Shown one piece after another: positions 9,822 to 19,065 of a DNA stretch of 39,307 nucleotides (positions are counted from its first letter, which is position 1; each line of letters starts with the position of its first letter). Under the pieces are notes generated by a model. That model worked only from the letters and a program-made list of their open reading frames with translations. It made no database searches and was not told where the DNA came from. The position numbers were made by a program, and so were the translations under genes. The DNA is from Candidatus Firestoneibacteriota bacterium (lineage in GTDB: Bacteria; Oederibacteriota; D2-FULL-39-29; CAIOVX01). The DNA lies in the NCBI GenBank assembly GCA_903915125.1, contig CAIWRR010000210.1, positions 1 through 39,307 of the forward strand. The letters are read 5' to 3'.

Positions 9822-11005
9822 ACTTTCTTTATCCTGTCCACGGCCTCTTTGAGCCTTGCTTCCGGAGCGCAAACTGTCATCCGGATGTAGCCTTCTCCTG
9901 AAGAACCAAAGCCTACGCCAGGCGTTGAGACTATGCCGCATTTTGTAAGCAGGTATTTAACAAGTTCCGAGGATATTGATTTCGCTTCTGCATTCGCATT
10001 CCGGAACTTTGAAGGGACCTTTATCCAGACATAGAATGCTGCTTTCGGGCTTTCTACATTCCATCCCAGGGAACGAAGCCCTTCCACGAGTGTATCCCTT
10101 CTTTTCTGGTAGACAGCGCGTATTTCATCAGTCGAGGAGGCCGGTAGCTTCAAGGCAGCAATTCCCGCTCTCTGAACGGCATGGAACGCTCCGGAATCAA
10201 TGTTTTCTTTGACGGTTGCCAACCCTGCCAAAACTTCTTTGTTCCCGACAGCGTAACCCAAGCGCCACCCGGTCATATTGAAAGTCTTGGAAAATGAATG
10301 AAACTCGATGCCGACATCCTTGGAGCCATCAATCTGCATAAAGGAAAGCGGCCTTTGCCCGTCATAATAGACTTCGGAATAGGCAGCGTCATGACAGACA
10401 ATAATATTGTGCTTTTTCGCAAATACTACGGTGTCCTCAAAGAATTTACGCGTTGCAACTGCCGCGGTCGGATTATTCGGATAGTTAATAAAAAGAAGTT
10501 TGGCTCTCTTCAGGATATCAGCCGGGATTTTGGTGTAATCAGGCATGAAACCGTTCTCCTGAAGAAGCGGCATGAAATAGGGCTCCCCTTCCGCGAAGAC
10601 CGTTCCCGCGTTATAGACCGGATATCCGGGGTCGGGACAGAGCACCACATCACCGGGGTTTATAAATGCCAGGTGAATATGCCCTATACCTTCCTTGGAA
10701 CCTATAAGCGCCATGGTTTCAGAAGCAGGGTCGAGATTGACGTTATATCTTTCTTTATACCATTCGGAGACAGCTTTCTTAAAATCTGGCAGGCCGCTTC
10801 CCAAAGGGTACTGGTGATTCTCGGGTTTATATATTTCCCTGGCCATAACATCAATGACCGGCTTTAAGGTCGGCAGGTCCGGATCACCGATACCGAGATT
10901 TATTATATCTACTCCGTCCGCGACAGCTTTCTTCTTCATCTTGTCTATTTCAATAAACAGATAAGGCGGCAGTTTCTTTAATTTATCGGACAATTCAATC
11001 TTCAC
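9815..11005 (-). CDS. dapL: LL-diaminopimelate aminotransferase-like class I/II aminotransferase
   Basis: IINLGIGDPDLPTLKPVID, NYPNNPTAAVA, HSFSKTFNMTGWRLGYAVG; lies in a dap cluster that has no dapD/dapE. GTG start with GGAG upstream preferred over ORF start 11056. Confidence 0.9.
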   Translation of the reverse strand: MKIELSDKLKKLPPYLFIEIDKMKKKAVADGVDIINLGIGDPDLPTLKPVIDVMAREIYKPENHQYPLGSGLPDFKKAVSEWYKERYNVNLDPASETMALIGSKEGIGHIHLAFINPGDVVLCPDPGYPVYNAGTVFAEGEPYFMPLLQENGFMPDYTKIPADILKRAKLLFINYPNNPTAAVATRKFFEDTVVFAKKHNIIVCHDAAYSEVYYDGQRPLSFMQIDGSKDVGIEFHSFSKTFNMTGWRLGYAVGNKEVLAGLATVKENIDSGAFHAVQRAGIAALKLPASSTDEIRAVYQKRRDTLVEGLRSLGWNVESPKAAFYVWIKVPSKFRNANAEAKSISSELVKYLLTKCGIVSTPGVGFGSSGEGYIRMTVCAPEARLKEAVDRIKKVW

Positions 11006-11055
11006 TTTCTCTCCTTTCGATTTTACGTTACATGACGCGCGAAGCGCGTAAACCA

Positions 11056-11862
11056 TTATTTGATTTGTAATACATCCTGCATATCAAAAATCCCCTCAGT
11101 TTTTCCCTGCAGGAACCTTGCAGCGATAACAGCGCCTTTCGCGAAAGTGTCACGGCTGTGCGCCTTGTGAGTAAGCTCCAGGCGTTCACCCAGGGCGCCA
11201 AAAGTCACCGTATGATCCCCAACCACGTCTCCGATGCGCAATGCAAAGACTCCAATGGAGTCTTTGGAGCGTTCGCCTGTTTGCCCTTCACGTCCCGAAA
11301 CCATTACCTTCTTTAAATCTAAACCTTTTTCGTCTGCGATTACCCGGGCAAGTTTCATCGCGGTTCCCGAGGGGGCGTCTTTCTTAAATCTGTGGTGCGT
11401 CTCAACGATTTCAATGTCAAAATCCTTGTCTTTAAGTGCGGCGGCAGCCTCTTTGACGAGCTTGAAAAGCAAATTCACTCCTACGCTCATATTAGCTGAG
11501 AGAACTATCGCCGTCTTCTTCGCCAAGGACTCTATTTGGGCTCTTTGCGCGTCGCTGAAGCCTGTTGTTCCGATAACTATTCCTTTCTTAGCCGAAGAAC
11601 AAACCGCGGCGCTCAGCAGAGTGTTTTCAATGCTGCTGAAATCAATTATTACATCGCAATCGGATATTACCTTAGCAATGTCAGAGGAAATATCTACTCC
11701 CAGTTTACCGCACCCGGCCTGCTCTCCCGCATCTGTTCCAATCTTAGGGCTTCCGGCAAACTCAAGGGCCGCAGAAAGTTTGAGATCTGCCTGAGAGGCA
11801 ATCTGCCTTATTATCATGCAACCCATTCTTCCGGCAGCGCCGCAAACTCCTATTTTGAGCAT
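11056..11862 (-). CDS. dapB: 4-hydroxy-tetrahydrodipicolinate reductase
   Basis: GVCGAAGRMG, IGTTGFS, SANMSVGVN, ETHHRFKKDAPSGTA motifs. Confidence 0.97.
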   Translation of the reverse strand: MLKIGVCGAAGRMGCMIIRQIASQADLKLSAALEFAGSPKIGTDAGEQAGCGKLGVDISSDIAKVISDCDVIIDFSSIENTLLSAAVCSSAKKGIVIGTTGFSDAQRAQIESLAKKTAIVLSANMSVGVNLLFKLVKEAAAALKDKDFDIEIVETHHRFKKDAPSGTAMKLARVIADEKGLDLKKVMVSGREGQTGERSKDSIGVFALRIGDVVGDHTVTFGALGERLELTHKAHSRDTFAKGAVIAARFLQGKTEGIFDMQDVLQIK

Positions 11863-11893
11863 ATTCTCTCCGTTGAACCGGATTTGTTCCGGC

Positions 11894-12766
11894 TTAAATT
11901 AGTTTTATCTGCCTGAGAACATCTGCGAGTAACTTTTCATTGTTCTCTTCCATTGCGCACATCGGCAACCTCATTTCACCTGTATCCTGACCGGCCAGTT
12001 TCATAGCCGTTTTTATCGGAATAGGATTAGTCTCGATAAACGCCGCTTTCATCAGAGGCAGCAGCGCATAGTGCAACGTCAACGCCTTCTCATGGTCGCC
12101 TGAGGCAAAAGCCGCTGTCATTTCAGCAACCTGTTTCGGCGCTATGTTTGATATGACTGAAATAACGCCTCTGCCTCCGACCGACATCATCGGGAGGCAA
12201 AGCACATCATCGCCTGACAGCACGTCAAATTGCATGCCGCAAGCGCGAATTATCTGGCTGACTGCGTCTAAGCTTCCCGCAGCTTCTTTAACACCGACAA
12301 TATTCTTCAACTTTGCCAGGTTAGCCATTGTCTGAGCCTCGATGGTCACGCCGCATCTGCCCGGAATATTATAAAGGATAACAGGAATATCAACCTTTTC
12401 CGCAATTGCCTTAAAATGCAGATAAAGCCCTTTTTGCGTCGGCTTGTTATAATACGGGCTGACTATCAGCGCCGCGTCAGCGCCGGCCTTTTTTGCGTGC
12501 GCGGTCAGCTCCAACGCCTCTTCGGTGCTGTTGCTTCCCGTACCCGCTATTACCGGCACTCTTCCGTCCGCCGATTTAATAACTATCTCGATAACCCTTT
12601 TGTGTTCTTCGTGTGAAAGAGTGGGCGATTCACCGGTTGTGCCGCAGGGCACCAGGCCGTTAATACCGCTCTTTATCTGGAACTCCACGTTTTCAATCAG
12701 CCTTTTTTCGTCAACCTTTCCGTTCTTGAAAGGCGTTATTAAAGCCGTGATTGCACCTTTAAACAT
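11894..12766 (-). CDS. dapA: 4-hydroxy-tetrahydrodipicolinate synthase
   Basis: GLVPCGTTGESPTLSHEEH, YYNKPTQKGLY, LYNIPGRCGV, GVKEAAG motifs. Confidence 0.97.
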   Translation of the reverse strand: MFKGAITALITPFKNGKVDEKRLIENVEFQIKSGINGLVPCGTTGESPTLSHEEHKRVIEIVIKSADGRVPVIAGTGSNSTEEALELTAHAKKAGADAALIVSPYYNKPTQKGLYLHFKAIAEKVDIPVILYNIPGRCGVTIEAQTMANLAKLKNIVGVKEAAGSLDAVSQIIRACGMQFDVLSGDDVLCLPMMSVGGRGVISVISNIAPKQVAEMTAAFASGDHEKALTLHYALLPLMKAAFIETNPIPIKTAMKLAGQDTGEMRLPMCAMEENNEKLLADVLRQIKLI

Positions 12767-12796
12767 TTACTTCCTCCTTTAAATTATCGGAACGCC

Positions 12797-13591
12797 TTAA
12801 TAAAAAAGCATCCCCTCGCAAATAAGTTTTACGCCGCCGGACATAAAAAGCTGGCCGTCCTTATTCATATCTATCCGCAAGAGCTCTCCGCCGGAAGTGA
12901 CTACAGTAGTCGGAAACTCCGTTTTCCCGAGCATATTGGAAATAAGCGCCGCCGCGGTTGCGCCCGTGCCGCAGGCAAGCGTTTCGGCTTCAACTCCCCG
13001 TTCGTAGGTTCTGACCTGTAAACGCTTCTTTCCAAGCACCTTCACAAAATTGGCATTCGCTCCCTTCTTTCCGAAGGACTTGTGAAAGCGTATCTCCCTG
13101 CCGGTATTATTCACATCCGGCGAGCCGTCAAAAACAATAGCGTGGGGGACACCGGTATTAACATGGCAGGCGTTATATTTCTTATCCTTTGTCTTGAGGG
13201 CAATATTGAGTCTAAGATCAGACGGCAGCCCCATGTTCACCGTGACATTATCAGGTCCTGCAATATTGATATGTTTAATGCCGGATGGCGTATCAACTGA
13301 CAGCCGCCTGCCCGCAATCCCCATTTTTAACGCCAGATACGCGATACACCTTACGGCGTTGCCGCACATATCCGCTTCGGAACCATCAGCGTTTATCAGC
13401 CGCATCAGAAAAGCTGAGCCTTTATTTATTGGCTTTTCTATGAAAGCGACACCGTCGGCGCCTACCGACATCTTCCTGTTGCAGGTTTCTATTCCGAAGG
13501 CTCTTCTGTCTTCAATTTTTCCGGAACGGTTGTCGACAATAATAAAATCATTGCCCGCTCCCGTCATCTTTGCAAATTTTATCCTGTTCAT
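12797..13591 (-). CDS. dapF: Diaminopimelate epimerase
   Basis: MTGAGNDFIIVDN, ADGSEADMCGNAVRCIA, YERGVEAETLACGTGATAAA; ATGA overlap with lysA. Confidence 0.97.
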   Translation of the reverse strand: MNRIKFAKMTGAGNDFIIVDNRSGKIEDRRAFGIETCNRKMSVGADGVAFIEKPINKGSAFLMRLINADGSEADMCGNAVRCIAYLALKMGIAGRRLSVDTPSGIKHINIAGPDNVTVNMGLPSDLRLNIALKTKDKKYNACHVNTGVPHAIVFDGSPDVNNTGREIRFHKSFGKKGANANFVKVLGKKRLQVRTYERGVEAETLACGTGATAAALISNMLGKTEFPTTVVTSGGELLRIDMNKDGQLFMSGGVKLICEGMLFY

Positions 13592-14841
13592 AGGTTCTCC
13601 GGTAAGCATTCCCCGCGCGCGAGGTCTTCATACGTCTCCCTCTTTCTGACCACGAAGAACTTATTTCCTTTTACCAGCACTTCCGCCGGCTTGCGCCTTG
13701 AATTATAATTTGAGGCCATACTGAAACCATAGGCTCCGGCGCTCATAACCGCTAAATATTGATCCGCTTTGAGAGAGGGCAGCGTCCTATCCTTGCCGAA
13801 AAAGTCGCCGGATTCGCAAATAGGGCCTACAATATCAGCCTTCATTTTACCGGACGCAGGCTGCGCAGGGATTATGTTATGATACGCGTCGTAAAGGCTC
13901 GGCCTGATTAAGTCATTCATGCCGGCATCAACGATAACAAAGTTTTTACTTTCTCCATTCTTAACATAGGTTACTTTCGTAAGCAGTATTCCCGCGTTCC
14001 CGACAATGAACCGTCCGGGTTCCATTATCAGGCTAACCCCCAGCGGATGGATTACAGGCAGTATTTTCTCCGCAAACTCGGCGGGAGTAGCAGGGCTTTC
14101 ATTTGAGTAAATAATTCCCAGCCCGCCCCCTATATTCAAAGAAGTAATATCGAGTCCCGCTCCGCGCAGCTTCTTTATAAGGGCGGAAATCTTCAAAAGA
14201 GCCCTCACATAAGCTTCTATCTTTGTAATCTGCGAACCTATGTGAATGTGAACGCCGGTGACATTAAGGTTGTTAAGCTTTCTGTGCGCCTTAATAAACA
14301 GATTCAAGGCAAGATTTATATTTATCCCGAATTTATTCTCCTTCTTGCCGGTTGTTATATAATGATGCGTGTTAGCGTCAACGTCAGGGTTTACTCTAAA
14401 AGCCACGTTTACTTTCTTGCGCAGTTTTCCTGCTATCCTGTTTATGGCTTCCGCTTCAGGCATGGACTCGATATTAAACATTGCAACGCCCTTTCGAAGC
14501 GCGGCCTCAATCTCTTCAGGAGTTTTACCTACGCCGGCGTAAACTATTTTACCTGCCGGAATGCCGGCCCTTAGAGCCCTGTAGAGTTCCCCGCCTGAAA
14601 CAATGTCGGCTCCGGCACCCAGCTTCGCAAGGCTTCCGACAATAGCCATGCTTGAATTTGCCTTTAAGGAATAGCATATAAGATGCTCTGTCGCGGAAAA
14701 AGCTTCATCCATTTTCAAGTAGTGTTCTGCCAGCGTCCTGTGACTGTAAATGTAAACAGGTGTTCCGGTTTTCTTCGCTATGTCGACTGTTCGGACGCCT
14801 TCGCACCAGAGCCAGCCTTTCTTAATTTCAAAATAGTGCAT
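13588..14841 (-). CDS. lysA: Diaminopimelate decarboxylase
   Basis: PLP-dependent alanine-racemase-like fold: ICYSLKANSS, VHIHIGSQI, LNIGGGLGI, MEPGRFIVGNAG, GPICESGDFFGKDR. Confidence 0.97.
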   Translation of the reverse strand: MHYFEIKKGWLWCEGVRTVDIAKKTGTPVYIYSHRTLAEHYLKMDEAFSATEHLICYSLKANSSMAIVGSLAKLGAGADIVSGGELYRALRAGIPAGKIVYAGVGKTPEEIEAALRKGVAMFNIESMPEAEAINRIAGKLRKKVNVAFRVNPDVDANTHHYITTGKKENKFGININLALNLFIKAHRKLNNLNVTGVHIHIGSQITKIEAYVRALLKISALIKKLRGAGLDITSLNIGGGLGIIYSNESPATPAEFAEKILPVIHPLGVSLIMEPGRFIVGNAGILLTKVTYVKNGESKNFVIVDAGMNDLIRPSLYDAYHNIIPAQPASGKMKADIVGPICESGDFFGKDRTLPSLKADQYLAVMSAGAYGFSMASNYNSRRKPAEVLVKGNKFFVVRKRETYEDLARGECLPENL

Positions 14842-14904
14842 TCATTTACTCCGACAAATATAGTTTTAACGCGCATAAAAGACGAAAATCTTAGCACATA
14901 AATG

Positions 14905-14933
14905 ATGTTAACATTTATGGAATATCTTGTCAA
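14905..14933 (-). promoter_or_regulatory. Predicted sigma70-type promoter of the lysine/pantothenate operon
   Basis: Minus strand TTGACA (14928-14933), 17 nt, TAACAT (14905-14910), with an inverted repeat over the -10. Confidence 0.62.
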
Positions 14934-14956
14934 TTATAGTAAGGGGCAGAGGTCCA

Positions 14957-15925
14957 TCAGTGATCGCGCGCGCCCGGCTTGACAGCGCAGGAAGCCCCGA
15001 TTTCCAGAGGTTCTTCCCTGCATTCCGAACATTCAAATTGCAAGGTTACATACTCAATATTGTATTCCGCTTTTAGTCTGTTGCGGACCAGTTCTGAAAG
15101 GCCCTCGGTATCCGAGATATTCATATTCTTGACTCTGACGTGCGCGGCAAGAGCATAGACATTTGAACTGATAGTCCAAAAATGCACGTGGTGCACTTCT
15201 AAAGCGCCTGCAACCGTCTTGATTTCTTCCTTTACCGTATCAAGATTAACAGATTTTGGCACGGATTCAAGCAGTACATCCACAGACTCTTTTACCAACC
15301 CGTAAGCGCCTTTCAATATTACAGCTGCCATCACCATGCTGACGATAGGATCAGCAAGCTCCCACTTAGTGAAGTAAATAATGAGTCCGGCTATAATCAC
15401 TCCTGCCGAAGAGAGCGCGTCCCCTACGATGTGAAGAAAGGCACCTCTCGCGTTTATGTTGTGATGGGAATCTCCGTGAAGCAGGAGTCCCGAGGCAATA
15501 TTTGAAACAAGGCCGATAACCGCTATAATAATCATTGGAACACTTTTGACGTCCTCAGGGGTTCCAAATCTTCTGATAGCTTCATAAAAGATAAAACCTG
15601 AAAGCGCAAAGAGCGTCGCGCCGTTTAAGAGCGCCGCGAGTATTTCAACTCTGTAAAAGCCGAAGGTGTTTCTGGCCGTAGGAGCCCGTTGCGAGAGCTT
15701 TATAGCGGCGAAACTAAGAACCAGCGAGGCTATGTCTATAAACATATGACCCGCGTCAGAGACCAGCGCAAGACTGTGTGTAAGAATGCCTCCAATAAGC
15801 TCTGCTATAAATATCACCGTTGTAATTGCGGTGGCAATCAGCAGATTATTAGCGATTGCGCTTCTTGAAATATTACGGGCATGGCCTTTATGGCCATGCC
15901 CGTTATGTTCATGCTCTGCGGTCAT
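14957..15925 (-). CDS. Cation diffusion facilitator (CzcD/ZitB-like) metal transporter
   Basis: His-rich N-terminus (HEHNGHGHKGH), SLALVSDAGHMFIDI and HVHFWTISS motifs, multiple TM segments. Confidence 0.95.
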   Translation of the reverse strand: MTAEHEHNGHGHKGHARNISRSAIANNLLIATAITTVIFIAELIGGILTHSLALVSDAGHMFIDIASLVLSFAAIKLSQRAPTARNTFGFYRVEILAALLNGATLFALSGFIFYEAIRRFGTPEDVKSVPMIIIAVIGLVSNIASGLLLHGDSHHNINARGAFLHIVGDALSSAGVIIAGLIIYFTKWELADPIVSMVMAAVILKGAYGLVKESVDVLLESVPKSVNLDTVKEEIKTVAGALEVHHVHFWTISSNVYALAAHVRVKNMNISDTEGLSELVRNRLKAEYNIEYVTLQFECSECREEPLEIGASCAVKPGARDH

Positions 15926-15954
15926 TTTGCGTTCCGTAAGGCGTTTTCAATAGC

Positions 15955-16857
15955 TTACTTAACGGCTTCTACTTTAAACTTCGCAAAATTGTTGTTCGCA
16001 ATTTCTTGAATGAGCTTGACCTGCTCCGCGCCCGCGGCGTCCCTGAAAAGATGTTTAAATCTTGCCTGCGGTTTGAGGTATTCCTCGACCGGTTTCTGCT
16101 TCACGGTCATCGCCGTGGCAAGCTTACCGTCAATATACTCAAAAATCGGGTTCAAGCCGCTTTCAACCGCGAGCTTGGACATTGTAATAGTATCTGAAGT
16201 CGCGTGTCCCCAGCCAAGCGGGCAGGGTACAAGAATCTGTAAGTACCTGGGGCCTTTAAATTCCATTGCTTTCTTGACTTTTCTCTCCAGGTCTTTAGGA
16301 TAACCAACGGTCGCAGTCGCCACATAAGGAAGCCCGTGTGCCACCGCTATCGCCGGTATATTCTTTTTCTGTTTCATATTGCCGAGCGACGCCTTGCCGG
16401 CCGGTGAAGTGGATGTGTGCCCTTTGAAAGGCGTCAGGCCGCTTCTCTGTATGCCGGTGTTCATATAGGCTTCGTTGTCATAGCAGATGTAGAGAACATC
16501 GTCGTACCTTTCCCACATCCCGCTGATGCCGCCGAACCCGATATCTGCCGAGGCTCCGTCTCCGCCCCAGGCAATAACTCTGGCTTCATCTCCTCTGCCA
16601 AGCGCGCGAAGCGCGGCTTCTACGCCGGTCGCTACCGCAGCCTGGTTCTCGAAAAGAGAATGTATCCAGGGAACTCCCCAGGCGGTCTGAGGCGACCTTG
16701 TAGTGAAAACTTCAAGGCAACCTGTCGCGTTTACTATTATCACTTTCGGTCCTGTTGCCTGAAGGACGAGTCTTGCCGCGAGGGCAAGCCCGCATCCCGC
16801 GCAGGCAGTATGGCCGCTGTTAAACAATTTTACGTTTTCGGCTGTTTGCGTTGTCAT
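15955..16857 (-). CDS. porB: 2-oxoacid (pyruvate):ferredoxin oxidoreductase, beta subunit
   Basis: CAGCGLALAARL, WGGDGASADIGFGGISGMWERYDDVLYICYDNEAYMNTG TPP-binding region; ATGA overlap with porA. Confidence 0.94.
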   Translation of the reverse strand: MTTQTAENVKLFNSGHTACAGCGLALAARLVLQATGPKVIIVNATGCLEVFTTRSPQTAWGVPWIHSLFENQAAVATGVEAALRALGRGDEARVIAWGGDGASADIGFGGISGMWERYDDVLYICYDNEAYMNTGIQRSGLTPFKGHTSTSPAGKASLGNMKQKKNIPAIAVAHGLPYVATATVGYPKDLERKVKKAMEFKGPRYLQILVPCPLGWGHATSDTITMSKLAVESGLNPIFEYIDGKLATAMTVKQKPVEEYLKPQARFKHLFRDAAGAEQVKLIQEIANNNFAKFKVEAVK

Positions 16858-18032
16858 TTGTCCATCTCCTCCACGAGCTTTTTGTCGAGCCCGATAAATT
16901 CGGTCTCGCAAACGCCCTTCTCCGCCTTTTCCACGAGTTCAAAGATGTGTTCCTGCTTAACATCTCTGCCGCCAAGGCCTATGATAAAGTTGCTTACTTC
17001 CGGTTTATTCGCGTTAGCGTAAATAGCGGATTTTAGCTCCGCTGCGAGTATGCCGGGCCCGCCGAGCGAGATGGCTTTCTCAACGCAGATAACCCGCTTG
17101 CATTTACCAAGCGCTTTCTTAATTTCTGCGGCGGGATAGGGGCGCAGAATTCTAATTTTTAACACGCCGATCTTCTTCCCTTTTTCTCGCATCGTGTCGA
17201 CCGCTTCCTTAAGGTCGCTGATAGTGGAACCCATGGAAACAAGCACGGTTTCCGCGTCTTCCATGCGGTACTCTTCTATCATTCCTCCGGAATATCTTCC
17301 AAACATCTTCTTGAAATCATCTGCCGCTTTAAGAATTACCGGCGTGATGGATTTAAAAGTTTCAGCCATGGCATACCTGGTCTCCAGGTACCTGTCAGGA
17401 CCGCCCATGAGTCCAAAGGACCTCGGGTTGTTGGCAGAAAGGAAATCAAGAGGCTTGTATTTCGGCAGGTACTTGTCTACGTCCGCCTGCGAAGGGAAAT
17501 CAATCGGATCAAACGCATGGGTAAGTATGAACCCGTCCATATTTACCATAACCGGCAGCTGGACATCCGGGTCTTCGGCAATCTTGAAGGCCTGGTAATG
17601 CATGTCGCAGCAATCCTGGTTGTCTTCCGCGTACATCATGATTAAACCGGCGTCGCGGACAGTTATCGCGTCCTGCCAGTCGCTCCAAATGTTGATAGGA
17701 GCGGATACAGCCCTGTTCGCGTCGGTGATGACCACGGGCAGCCTCATTCCGGCCATATTGTAGAGTACTTCCATCATCAAGAGCAAGCCCTGAGAGGAAG
17801 TCGCCGTGTAAGCCCTTGCTCCGGCAGCCGAAGCGCCGAGAACGGTTGACGCCGCCGAGAATTCGCTCTCGACGTTGATGAATTCGCATTTCAACTTGCC
17901 GTCCGCCACAATCTGCGCCAGTTCCTCGACAATATGCGTCTGAGGAGTTATGGGATAAGCCGAAATTACATCCGGCCTGCAGAGGGCTACGGATTCGGCA
18001 ACTGCTTTCAAGCCTTCCGTTACCTTTTTCAT
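16854..18032 (-). CDS. porA: 2-oxoacid (pyruvate):ferredoxin oxidoreductase, alpha subunit
   Basis: SAYPITPQTHIVEELA, FINVESEFSAASTVLGASAAGARAYTATSSQGLLLM; start moved to the internal Met in an ATGA overlap with porD. Confidence 0.94.
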   Translation of the reverse strand: MKKVTEGLKAVAESVALCRPDVISAYPITPQTHIVEELAQIVADGKLKCEFINVESEFSAASTVLGASAAGARAYTATSSQGLLLMMEVLYNMAGMRLPVVITDANRAVSAPINIWSDWQDAITVRDAGLIMMYAEDNQDCCDMHYQAFKIAEDPDVQLPVMVNMDGFILTHAFDPIDFPSQADVDKYLPKYKPLDFLSANNPRSFGLMGGPDRYLETRYAMAETFKSITPVILKAADDFKKMFGRYSGGMIEEYRMEDAETVLVSMGSTISDLKEAVDTMREKGKKIGVLKIRILRPYPAAEIKKALGKCKRVICVEKAISLGGPGILAAELKSAIYANANKPEVSNFIIGLGGRDVKQEHIFELVEKAEKGVCETEFIGLDKKLVEEMDK

Positions 18033-18298
18033 TTCTGCTCCTCCTTCATGGTTATGCATTTTACCGGGCAAACTTTCGCGCAGACGCCGCAGCCCTTGCA
18101 ATAATCATAATCCGGATCGTACTTCTTGGCTTTGTCTCCGTGAATACAGCCGTCCGGGCACAACATCGCGCACATGCCGCAGGCTGTGCATTTCGTTTTA
18201 TCGTACACAGGCATAAAAACCCTCCAGCTGCCGGTCTTGTTGGCCAGGCTGGTGCCGGGGTTGCCTATGAGGATGTTCTTTGCTCTCTTGGCTACCAT
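18029..18298 (-). CDS. porD: 2-oxoacid:ferredoxin oxidoreductase, delta subunit (2[4Fe-4S] ferredoxin)
   Basis: CTACGMCAMLCPDGC and CKGCGVCAKVCPVKC cluster motifs. Confidence 0.94.
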   Translation of the reverse strand: MVAKRAKNILIGNPGTSLANKTGSWRVFMPVYDKTKCTACGMCAMLCPDGCIHGDKAKKYDPDYDYCKGCGVCAKVCPVKCITMKEEQK

Positions 18299-18312
18299 AG
18301 CTTCTCCTTTTA

Positions 18313-18852
18313 TCAGTTTTTAAGCATGCTGAAGGTTCTTTCGACAGCCTGCATGTTCTTCTCGACAAGCTCTGCCTTGAACCTTTGCTGCATGGCTTTC
18401 TTTATTCCGTCCATCGTTACAAGTCCGGTCAGCCCGGCAAACGCTCCGAGCATTACGGTATTGGGAATCGGCCTGCCGAGTATCTCGATGGCTATCTTTG
18501 TGGCAGGTATAGTCTTAACATTGAATCCCGGTTTCAATTTCAATTCTTCGGGCTTCTTCTCGGTGTTGATGAGTATCAAACCGCCCTGCTTCAACCCGGC
18601 AAAAACATCAACGGAACCAATAAGCGTCGGGTCCTGCACAATTACATAATCCGGCTCATATATCTGGGACCTGATCCTGATCTTCTTTTCGGAAATACGG
18701 ACGAACGAGGCAACAGGCGCGCCCATTCTCTCCGAACCAAAGGTCGGGAAAGCCTGCGTTTCTTTGCCGTCAAAGAAAGCAGCGGATGCCATGAGCTCTG
18801 CAGCGGTAACGACGCCCTGGCCTCCTCTCCCGTGAAGCCTTACTTCTTTCAT
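18313..18852 (-). CDS. porC: 2-oxoacid:ferredoxin oxidoreductase, gamma subunit
   Basis: MKEVRLHGRGGQGVVTAAELMA, FPTFGSERMGAPV motifs. Confidence 0.94.
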   Translation of the reverse strand: MKEVRLHGRGGQGVVTAAELMASAAFFDGKETQAFPTFGSERMGAPVASFVRISEKKIRIRSQIYEPDYVIVQDPTLIGSVDVFAGLKQGGLILINTEKKPEELKLKPGFNVKTIPATKIAIEILGRPIPNTVMLGAFAGLTGLVTMDGIKKAMQQRFKAELVEKNMQAVERTFSMLKN

Positions 18853-18998
18853 ACCAGCCTCCCCTAAATGATTTTTTTACTATAAGTCCAATAGGAACAA
18901 AATATATTTCGGGCGTTTAGAATGCGTTTTACTGCACGATTTACGGTAGGTTCCTTGGTAAGTCCTGCCGGAACGGCTGTAAAGTACGGACCTTTTTT

Positions 18999-19027
18999 AG
19001 TATAAAAGAAAACACTTAAAAAGTCAA
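18999..19027 (-). promoter_or_regulatory. Predicted sigma70-type promoter of the por operon
   Basis: Minus strand TTGACT (19022-19027), 17 nt, TATACT (18999-19004). Confidence 0.7.
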
Positions 19028-19065
19028 ACTAATACTTAATTAAGCCTTCTTCTTACGCAAAAAAA

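Noticed and set aside
10298-10867. 189-aa plus-strand ORF
   Set aside because: Antisense to the dapL aminotransferase; shadow ORF.
9815-14841. Lysine biosynthesis cluster using dapL instead of dapD/dapE as a novel pathway
   Set aside because: The LL-diaminopimelate aminotransferase route is already described; the cluster is useful annotation, not a new finding.
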